64,000 bases of DNA from Malaya genurostris (Eukaryota > Arthropoda > Insecta > Diptera > Culicidae), in assembly GCF_030247185.1 (NCBI RefSeq), contig NC_080572.1, positions 34,084,971 to 34,148,970 of the forward strand. Reading direction: 5' to 3'. The notes beneath the pieces were generated by a model. The model was not told where the DNA came from, ran no database searches, and saw only the letters and a list, made by a program, of their open reading frames with translations. Position numbers and translations under genes: made by a program. The number at the start of each line of letters is the position of its first letter. Positions within the stretch are counted from its first letter, which is position 1. Of this stretch, positions 55,262-64,000 are shown piece after piece.

Positions 55262-56990
55262 CTACGTAATATGCACTAAACCAGCTCCAAAAATACCCAT
55301 ATTGTAAGGGGTTTCAAGAAATATCAATAAACTGAATGTCGTCATTTTGGAATTCAGAACCACCTCAAACATCGTTTTCCGACATCTACTTATAAAACCC
55401 GTTCCAAAAATACCCATATTGTAAGGGTTTTCAAAGAATATCAATAAACCGGAAGTCGCCATATTTGTTTTTAGAACCACCTCAAACATTATTTTCCGAC
55501 TTCTATTCATCAAACCCGTACCAAAAATATCCATATTGTAAGGGTTTTCAAGGAATATCAATAAACCGGAAGTCGTCATCTTGGAATTCAGATTCACCTC
55601 AAATATCGTTTTCCGACATGTACTCATCAAACCCGTACCGAAAATACCCATATTGTAAGGGTTTTCAAGGAATATCAATAAACCGGGAGTCGCCATTTTG
55701 GAATTCAGAACCACCTCAATCATCATTTTCCGACATCTACTCATCAAACCCGTACCGAAAATATCCATATTGTAAGAGTTTTCAAGGAATATCAATAAAC
55801 CGGAAGTCGCCATCTTGGAACTTAGAACCACCTCAAACATCATTTTCCGACACCTCTTCAACAAACCCGTTCCGAAAATACCAATATTGTAAGGGTTTTC
55901 AAGGAACATCAATAAACCGGAAGTCGCCATCTTGGAATTCAGAACCACCTCAGACATCGTTTTCCGACATGTACTCATCAAACCCGTACCGAAAATACCC
56001 ATATTGTAAGAGTTTTCAAGAAATATCAATAAACCGGAAGTCGCCATCTTGGAATTCAGAACCACCTCAAACATCATTTTCCGACACCTATTCATCAAAC
56101 ACGTTCCGAAAATACCTATATTGTAAGGGTTTTTAAGGAACATCAATAAACCGGAAGTCGCCATCTTGGAATTCAGAACCACCTCAAATATTATTTTCCG
56201 ACACCTATTCATCAAACCCGTTCCGAAAATATCCATATTGTAAGGGTTTTCAAGGAACATCAATAAACCGGAAGTCGCCATCTTGGAATTCAGAACCACC
56301 TCAAACATCGTTTTCCGACATCTACTTATTAAACCCGTACCGAAAATACTCATATTGTAAGGGTTTTCAAGCAATATCAATAAACCGGAAGTCGCCATCT
56401 TGGAATTCAGAACCACCTCAATCATCATTTTCCGACATCTACTCATCAAACCCGTACCGAAAATATCCATATTGTAAGAGTTTTCAAGGAATATCAATAA
56501 ACCGGAAGTCGCCATCTTGGAACTTAGAACCACCTCAAACATCATTTTCCGACACCTATTCATCAAACCCGTTCCGAAAATACCCATAGTGTAAGGGTTT
56601 TCAAGGAACATCAATAAACCGGAAGTCGCCATCTTGGAATTAAGAACCACATCAAACATCGTTTTCCGACATCTACTTATCAAACCCGTACCGAAAATAC
56701 CCATATTGTAAGGGTTTTCAAGGAATATCAATAAACCGGAAGTCGCCATCTTGGAATTTAGAACCACCTCAATCATCATTTTCCGACATCTACTCATCAA
56801 ACCCGTTCCGAAAATACCCATATTGTAAGGGTTTTCAAGGAACAACAATAAACCGGAAGTCGCCATCTTGGAATTCAGAACCACCTCAAACATCGTTTTC
56901 CGACATCTACTTATTAAACCCGTACCGAAAATACCCATATTATAAGAGTTTTCAAGGAATATCAAGTCGCCATCTTGGAAATTTATGCTG
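55262..56990. repeat. 117-bp satellite array, about 14.5 units, with a 702-bp higher-order period
   Basis: The phrase CCGGAAGTCGCCATCTTGG recurs every 117 bases (for example 56151 and 56268). Rare variants such as GGAACTTAGAACC recur at 55817 and 56519, 702 bases apart, which is six units, showing duplication of a multi-unit block. As 117 is divisible by three, the minus strand stays open for 567 residues (56965-55262, unit of 39 residues with FLENPYNMGIFGTGL and CRKMMFEVVLNSKMATSGLL) and the plus strand for 223. I regard both as consequences of the period, not genes. Confidence 0.9.
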
Positions 56991-57212
56991 CTTAGAACAT
57001 CCTTTTCCTGTAAATACTCGTAATTTTCGTTCCATAACTATCCAATATATTATACATATCTAATAATACATATACACAAGGAAAACTTTTTTACCTTTTT
57101 TTATATATATAAAAAATAGGTATAGAATTCGCTCAAACTTTCGAAAAATTTTCCGAGGCCCGGAGGGCCGAATGTCATATACCAATCGATTCAGCTCGAC
57201 GAACTGAGCAAA

Positions 57213-57216
<4 letters not shown>

Positions 57217-57264
<48 letters not shown>

Positions 57265-57268
57265 TGTG
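57217..57268. repeat. (GT)n tract inside the 1.85-kb repeat
   Basis: Alternating GT with single interruptions. The His-Thr reverse frame (57287-57060) reflects it. Confidence 0.9.
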
Positions 57269-58289
57269 TCTGTATGTGTGTTGTCAATTAAGAGGTCGAG
57301 ATCTCAGAGATGGCTGGACCGATTTTGATCAAACTAGTCGCAAATGAAAGGTCTCCCCGTCACCCAAAACGCTATTGAATGGTTTTGAGATAGGATGTTT
57401 ACTTTTTGAGTTATATGGAGTTTTATGTCAAAATTTTCAGTTTTTTGACAGTATATGTCACAATTGACCTTGAGAACAGAACATGTTTTTAGACTTAGAT
57501 TCCGCACGGTAATAGCTATCCAACAAGCCATAGTTTGTTAAAATCCGTCCATTTTTAACGGAGATATCAATATTTTTGTATAAACGACTTTTCCCCTTAT
57601 TCCAGCAGTAGAAGTTTTGAGCACTGTATGACAAAGAAATGCTTGGGAGCAACGGAAAATACGATTTTTATACTGTGACATACAATTGTTTCTAAGTGCC
57701 CAAAAGACTGTGTACAGCATCATTTTTCATGACAATTTGCCTTGGACCGATTTTAGCACGGTTCGTTTTTGGCAACATAATCGTTCGAATATGGCATTTA
57801 TAAACCAGATGATATCAGCATTTTCGAGTTGAAAGTAATTCCATAATTATATTGATTTAAACTACTTACAGCAATATAAACTGGAAGAACATAACTTCCA
57901 TATACCATACGACTCAGTTCGTCGAGATCAGCAAATGCGTGTGTGACAAATAATTTCACTCAATTTTTTCGTAGATGGCTAAACCGTTTTCTACAAACTC
58001 AGATTCATATGAAAACTAGTTTACTTCCAAATTTGGATCCGACTTCTGATTTCGGAACCACAGGATGACATGTGAAACGAAATTAAAATAATGCAATTCA
58101 TTTTTCTCGTAGATGGCTGATCCGATATAAGATTCAAATGAAATCTAAGAATCATCTATGATTCAAATGAGAGGTCTTAAAAAAAACCTTAAAACCTCTT
58201 ACTTTTTAGTCAGATCCGACTTCTGGTTTAGAAAATGCAGGGTGATTAGTATAAAAATGTCCATTTCACATAAACTAATCAGGTTTATC

Positions 58290-58550
58290 GGGTTTGCAAA
58301 TTTGGATAGTCGATTACCAAATAAATTTATTTCAATTTAAGCGGTATACTTTTTTGGATTCGGAATGCACCCCCAAATTTTAATTCGCACTACAATTTCT
58401 CAAAGATGTCTACACACTCCTCAGGTGAATTTATCTGATTTCGGCTACACCGATCTTAGAACTCCGGATCCAGTTTCGAATCGTTTCTCAAAGTTTAATC
58501 ATTTATTCAAAAAGGCCAAATCGAACTTCAAAAACAAAAATTCAAATTAA
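58290..58550 (+). pseudogene. Conserved short frame, copy 2
   Basis: RFIGFANLDSRLPNKFIS up to about 58340, then after a frame break RTTISQRCLHTPQVNLS, DFGYTDL and KKAKSNFKNKNSN to the stop at 58550. It matches 39606-39863 and ends at the same codon. Confidence 0.4.
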
Positions 58551-58974
58551 AGGACTTAAGGTCCCATACAAAATTGGTGAATTTTATCCGATTCTGGAAT
58601 TACAGATGATGAATTTTTAAAATTCATACCGATATAGAAGATGTAAATTGTTTGGCGTATTAATTTATGGCCATTCGAATCATTTTGGGTTATGTTAGTT
58701 CCTGAATACCAGCTCTGGAAGTACCATAAATAATGACGAAAAACTCTAAAGTGGAACTTACTTCGACATCTCACGTTAAGATTGAAATTCGATACGATTT
58801 GCAGATTCGAAATTACAGGGCAATGAGTGATTAAAATCTCAATTTGCCGTTTGAAACGATGATAATTAAAATAATGTCATGAGAGCTAAAACACCTAAGA
58901 ATATCCATGCAAAAAACACATGCGGATTGATAAAAAAAAGGTATCATCTCACTGCTAGGTGGATTAATCACGTT

Positions 58975-59098
58975 TTTACGTTGAAAATTCCAAATAACGT
59001 AAACTTTTTTTTACGTCGAAAATTCCAAATAACTTAAACTTTTTTTTCGTCATAATTCGATTTACGGAGTCCCGATTATTACGTAAATGGAGGTTCGG
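58975..59098. mobile_element. Half-copy of the AACCTC MITE
   Basis: TTTACGTTGAAAATTCCAAA twice, then TTACGTAAATGGAGGTTCGG running into (TA)n. It is inverted relative to 54783-54910 and its other tip is missing at the junction with the 1.85-kb repeat. Confidence 0.55.
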
Positions 59099-59101
59099 GT
59101 G

Positions 59102-59295
<194 letters not shown>

Positions 59296-59319
59296 AGGGT
59301 GCATTTCGTAAGGCGGTGG

Positions 59320-60062
59320 TACTCAAAAGTTTGAGCACTTCGAAAAAGTCCCCATACAAAATTTGAGCTGAATCAGATATGGGTAAGAGGTGCTGCCCGA
59401 CGGTTAAGGTTTGAAAATTTCCGATCTTGAAAAATCACCATAGGGGGAAGTACATGAAATTTCCAAAATCGAATATTCGGCTCGTTTGAAAGCTACTGTC
59501 GGGCCATTGATCAAGTTCGAAGATCAAATGGCTGTGACTTTTGATTCCGGAGATATGATGGTATCAGTGACGTAACTGACAAAACGCGTTGATTTTTTAC
59601 CGCGCCAGTTTCTCGGAGATGGCTGAACCGATTTTAACAAACTTATGCTCGTTTGAAAGCTACTATTGGGCTATTGATCAAGTTTGGACATGGGTAAGGG
59701 GTGCTGCCCAGCGGTTTGAAAATTTTCGATCTTGAAAAAGCACCATAGGGGGAGTATATGAATGGTGATTTTTCAAGATCTATGAAAATTCCATTAAGTG
59801 GACTAAGAAGGTTTTTTTTTATTAGCATCACTCTTCTTATACAAATAGGCAACGCAAATGTCAAGCGCTCGGTTGGAAAAATGATGCCTAATATGTGATA
59901 TAAACAGTGAAGAATGCTTTTGTGAACTATTCGATTCAATCTGAATCAATTGGTGTCAAAAATGAGCTTAAATTAGTGTCACAAATTATTTAATAAAAAG
60001 ATAAAAAATGTTTTTATGAGACTGAAGAAAGAGAAAGGCATTACCACACCCTGGATTAAGAA
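59320..60062 (+). repeat. 165-bp-family copy, diverged
   Basis: GGCTCGTTTGAAAGCTACTG (59470) and GCTCGTTTGAAAGCTACTAT (59647) bracket a unit of about 177 bases with GGAGATATGATGGTATCAGT and CTCGGAGATGGCTGAACCGA. The words GGTAAGAGGTGCTGCCCG and GGTAAGGGGTGCTGCCCA also recur. The 3' end AGAAAGGCATTACCACACCC near 60033 matches the family terminus. Confidence 0.65.
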
Positions 60063-62424
60063 GGGTTTTATAATGGAACTATTTATTTACAAATGATATT
60101 ATATATCAAACTTCAAACAGAGAATTTCAAAATGGATCCTGCTAGATGTTGGTTAGAGCTCGATAACTTGGTTATAGTCAATTTGAATCACTAGAACTGG
60201 TTTCAAATTAAGTTTCTATGGCAGATACGTAATAGCATATGTTTATCGAAAGCAATTAGTTAGTAAAATTACTCGATGCCAGCACGAGATAAGCTTTTAA
60301 ATTTGACTTTGATGGCCCACTAAACATGATTCCAAAGACATTCCAAGAGTGTTCCCTAGAATATACGAGAATAAGCTTAATTGCATACGCTTTGTCCCGC
60401 TAATGGAGGGCTATTAATTTATGCATGTTGCAATTATACTGACAATGCATGGCGGTGTCCCAGTGGAAGGAAGGTGGGTTCAAGTACTATCTATAATTTT
60501 GTGATAGTCTACGGTAGCAGTTTTCTGGTGGTGACACGAGAATTTCGCCTGCTTGTTTCGACTAAACAATGACGATTCATTAATTGTCTCTACTATTTAA
60601 TATCGTCCACTCAGGCTAAGGATGAAACCAACAGACCACAAAGACCACCCTTAGCCGTTTGTGTAATTTTCATTAGGAGTACTGAAGCATACTTCATAAT
60701 GAGAAAGAGCAGAATTCTAATATCAATGGATTATTATATTATAGTTTAAATGTGGGACATAATTTACAATAAGACGTACGCTCAATCATTTGGTATAGTC
60801 AAAGATTATACCAGCACATGATTTTATTAGCGATATGGAAGGTTTAATTAGATGAAACTTCGTTACAAAAGGACTGCTGCCCGTTACAATAACTTGCATG
60901 TCAGAGATTTGGTCATGATGGATAATATGAATAAGACGTTTAATCATAATTGTTAATCTATTATCTTTGTCGTGCCTTTCATATTCAAGTACACTAGGCT
61001 GGAGGGCTGCCAGAATAATTTAAAATCGCTGACAAAAAAAAAAAACAATTTAAAATAGATTCCATAGTAATGCACTAAAACACAACTGTCTTGTGCCTAT
61101 ATGCGAAATATTGTCAAGAAACATTTGAGTCTTTAGTGTGGCAAACTATTTATTTTACTCGGTTCAAGAGTGAATCTTTCATAAAAAGCTTCCATAAAAC
61201 TGACCTGTAAATCCTGTTCTGCAGAATTTGTTAGTTGAATTCCAAGAAAAGTCACATCAGATACACTGATTTCCATCTCTGGAAAAAGAAGGTCGAATAA
61301 TTTTCCAAAAAACACTTGGTGTGGCAGACGATCTGTGGGTGCGGTAAATTCAGCAAGCCGTACATTACGATGGGCACTATTTCCTTCTTCACCAAACTCG
61401 CCTGAACGATTACGCAAGGAGAGATTAGAAATACAGGAAAGATTTTCTGAAACGACATGGATTTGAAAAATGATTGTATGAAAGTGTGTATAAAAGCTGT
61501 CGCAAGTGTAGCACGGAATGTGAAAACCAATGAATTTAACGATAATTGTTGATTGCTTTCAAATTTTATCCTTCAACTTCCAGTTCCGCAGTTACAATAT
61601 GGTGAACGGAAGTAGCGTCTAAAGTCACGTTGATTTTCCACAATGGTACGCTTATTCGAATATCTTAATATATGCTTAATTGAAAGCACAACATGATTAT
61701 TTTATGATCGAATTTTATTGCTACACACTGAAAACCGATTTACGAGTTCGGCATAATGACATTTTACAGTTTTCTGTAATCTACAGTCCACACGCCCTTT
61801 TCGTAGAAATAAATTCTGATATCTCAATAAAGTACATTTATTGTCGAAGTTTGGCATAATATTACGCTGAACTTTTCAGAAAATAACAAACATACCGAAA
61901 TCAACAAAGCCGTTTGCAAGATTTCAAACAGCTTTTCCTGAGACTCGGCGAGACACTTGCCCTCAAATGTCTCCTATCAATTATACAATGCACCACGTCA
62001 TCATTTTTCATAGAACTGGAAAATACATAAATTGGACTAAGGAAAAAGATTTCTATATCTCGTGAAAAGATAAGTGAAATCAAAACTATCAACGTTTCAT
62101 CCTTTTCAAATCCTTTCGATCTCCGTTCAAGTACTGAAGACTCGGCAATTCATGATTCAATCTCGATCGCTTTTACCGAGCAAACATCAAAATTGCTGCT
62201 GACAAGCGCGGCAATAATTGACAGTTAATCAGTGTGGGATTGCAGAGAATCTCAGTAATTAAACATTTTGCCGAGTCGATCACCGGGCAATCTGAAGCTT
62301 TTTGAGTCATGTTAGAAGACTAGTGCTTTAAAGTATTTCGTAATTATCGTTCACCGAATAGTCTTTAATTTGTTTTATCTAGTTTAAACCAAAAAGAAAG
62401 GGAACATCAATTAGGTGGTTTACC
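60063..62424. other. Intergenic DNA, nothing recognised
   Basis: Frames at 60381-60572, 61417-61133, 61530-61252 and 62092-61901 have no known domain. No paired inverted repeats or arrays were found. Confidence 0.45.
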
Positions 62425-62720
62425 CTGTTTTAATCCTTCTGGTGGTGTGATAATGACTTTCTCATTGGTACACAAATAAGTGGTAATTCGGATAACGAAC
62501 TTTGAAATCGATTGGACGGAATTGTAAATTATATTATGCCAATCAAAGCTATTGAAAATCGGTTTAGTCATCTCTGAGGAAGCGATGTGAGTTTCATTTT
62601 ATGCTTTTCGATCGCTTCATAATGACTCTGACACTAGAGAGCGGAAAGGTTGTATGATCAAGACCTACAAATTGGAATAGTTTTGAAACCAGTTCTGAAG
62701 ATTAGAAAGGTTTTTCGTTT
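62425..62720 (-). repeat. 165-bp-family fragment, reverse orientation
   Basis: GGTGGTGTGATAATGACTTT then CTCATTGG is the reverse complement of the family terminus, followed by AAAATCGGTTTAGTCATCTC, the reverse of the GATGGCTGAACCG block. Confidence 0.5.
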
Positions 62721-63370
62721 TGTAACTTTGATGTTTTGAAAATCGGAAGTACACGGATTGAAGGAGGAAACCCTACTAATTAGTAACTATGCTTTTCTCA
62801 AAAATGGGTAAAACGAATGTGTATAAAAAAGTAGGAGGTTTATTACCCAGTTTTATACGACGGAACGAGTCGAAAACGTGTAGACAATTATTAATTTTAT
62901 TTAAGATTTAGGAAAAAAATGATTTTTAGTCGTGAGATATTTAGTGAGCCTCTGAAACAGAAATCTGTAATAATTAAATTGATTTTGAAGCTTGTTCAAA
63001 CTAAATGGATATGTAAGCTTTGCACTCATTCTGATGATTTTCGAAAATTCCATCATTTGCATCCTAATATCATTCAAGAATTTGAAAAGAAATATTAAGA
63101 ACGGTTCTATTTCACTCTATTTCCCATTTCTGAAAGTACCCTATTTCGATAGCTCTAATGAATTGGTACTTAAATTTTACGGTATTGGATTTTTCTGAAT
63201 CTAAAAATGGAGTGAATTGAGATACGTTGTTTGTCAACTGTGCACACACTCATGACTCCGCTAGTTCCCAGTTTCCGATTCTGGACTTACACCGGAATTA
63301 GTGGACACATCTTCAAAGTGAAACTCATAATAAAAAATTTTCCAAGTTAAGTACAATATTAACAAAAACT
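62721..63370. other. Intergenic DNA, nothing recognised
   Basis: A 68-residue frame at 62992-63198 has no motif. Confidence 0.4.
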
Positions 63371-63375
63371 TTCAG

Positions 63376-63446
63376 GTCGGGACTCGATAATAAGACAACA
63401 GGCTTGTAAGACCAGCCTCCTATGCATTGAACCACCAACCCGCGAC
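63376..63446 (-). repeat. tRNA-derived fragment (possible SINE)
   Basis: On the minus strand GGGTTGGTGGTTCAATGCAT, GGAGGCTGGTCTTACAAGCC and TATCGAGTCCCGACC follow in the order D-arm, anticodon arm, T-arm. The anticodon loop CTTACAA would read TAC (valine). Box B is degenerate (TATCGAGTCCC). I take it as the head of a tRNA-derived SINE rather than a functional tRNA. Confidence 0.45.
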
Positions 63447-64000
63447 TGTTCTAAAGTGATATGTTTATTTGTTTAAAAAAAACTAACACTATTAAATTAC
63501 GGTTAAAATTGATTGAAACTTTCCAAATCAATATAGTCTCATTTCAATTATCGCGACAATTTTGCACGCATTTGTGCTAAATAAAACTGTTCGTTTACTC
63601 GGCTGACTACGGAAGGTAATTAAATTTCCTGTTTTTTCGTAGTGCATGCAATTTTAATGTTTCACAAGCAAAACTTCCCACCGTTCATAATTTACCGGTT
63701 TTTCTAGCCTGTTTCAAAATTCTTCCACTTACATTACAAAAAAGATAAAGCCCAAGGTGTAGTGTGCAGTAGTTAATCTCGCCAGCCAACTGTGCTGCAT
63801 GGATATTGCACTCATACGCACACCGATGCCCGCATACAAACATAAGTTTGCATGATTATGGCTTATGAGCAGTTTTGCTGAAAGCATCGTGGAGTTTTTC
63901 TGTTCTCGTGGATAAAGTTTCAGATGTAAATGATGAGTTGCAGTACACTAGTGGCCTGCATTTAGCACAACTCAGTGGGGTAATTTCTATAGCTCAAACA
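63447..64000. other. Intergenic DNA to the window end
   Basis: No recognisable gene or repeat structure. Confidence 0.45.

Larger units (their letters stand above)
57110..58974 (+). repeat. 1.85-kb interspersed repeat, copy 2
   Basis: Parallel to 38470-40312 with the same landmarks, from ATAGAATTCGCTCAAAC through CCCGGAGGGCCGAATGTC, TTAGATTCCGCACGGTAAT and CGTCGAGATCAGCAAATGCG to GGTATCATCTCACTGCTAGG. It holds a (GT)n run at 57217-57268 where copy 1 has a short GT stretch. Confidence 0.75.

Noticed and set aside
55262..56965. 567-residue reverse-strand open frame
   Set aside because: It is explained by a 117-bp tandem unit divisible by three whose consensus has no stop in that frame; the opposite strand is also open over 223 residues. 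No start context or domain.
55262..56990. CRISPR-like regular spacing
   Set aside because: Units are contiguous 117-bp satellite monomers without unique spacers, and the DNA is eukaryotic.
60440..60505. Possible tRNA box B (GGTGGGTTCAAGTAC)
   Set aside because: No matching box A at proper distance and no cloverleaf can be drawn.

Overview
This 64-kb window looks like intergenic or intronic DNA from a repeat-rich insect genome, most likely a mosquito (Culicidae, probably culicine). The evidence is indirect: AT-rich sequence, no complete host gene, remains of several non-LTR retrotransposon lineages common in mosquitoes (Jockey-like, I-like with RNase H, Loa-like with RNase H, and a CR1/Jockey-group family), a Tc1-type DNA transposon, many short inverted-repeat elements, long (TA)n tracts, and interspersed repeats whose style I associate with culicine genomes. 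The species cannot be named from sequence alone.

Layout. 0-12.6 kb: old interspersed repeats, a perfect 21-bp hairpin (622-667), a tRNA-derived sequence (4862-4933), one copy of an unusual inverted-repeat family (about 5529-6555) and a reverse-strand reverse transcriptase fragment (7383-8062). 12.6-17.9 kb: a dead Jockey-like element cut by two later insertions whose ends can be placed to the base. 20.5-23.1 kb: a hAT-like MITE, a foldback element, and a reverse-strand coding-like segment (22162-23054) split by a 435-bp inverted-repeat element; this is the best candidate for a host exon. 23.36-25.13 kb: the most intact gene, a 5'-truncated LINE with an unbroken reverse transcriptase. 27.8-31.1 kb: repeats built on a unit of about 165 bp, then a MITE flanked by TTAA. 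31.1-33.6 kb: a degraded reverse-strand I-like LINE. 34.3 kb: a 15-bp minisatellite. 38.4-43.2 kb: more of the 165-bp-type family, one copy split by an insertion carrying a TTTCGCCGAA minisatellite. 43.86-45.41 kb: a frameshifted LINE 3' half. 46.6-52.9 kb: a nested cluster, a reverse-strand Tc1-type transposon holding a reverse-strand Loa-like LINE and a 1030-bp inverted-repeat element. 54.5-59.3 kb: (GT)n and (TA)n tracts, a 117-bp satellite array with higher-order structure, and a second copy of a 1.85-kb repeat. 59.3-64 kb: diverged repeats and a second tRNA-like fragment.

No host pathway or operon is visible, and nearly everything identifiable is mobile DNA. The most unusual signals are (1) a family of inverted-repeat elements beginning CACGGA and flanked by 2-bp duplications (CA, TG, probably TA), with two insertions bounded precisely because they interrupt known coding sequence; (2) the split exon-like segment, whose reading frame is kept either by removing the element or by splicing it out; and (3) a LINE flanked by a duplication of about 210 bp inside a Tc1 transposon. 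All calls come from reading the sequence; no database search was possible.
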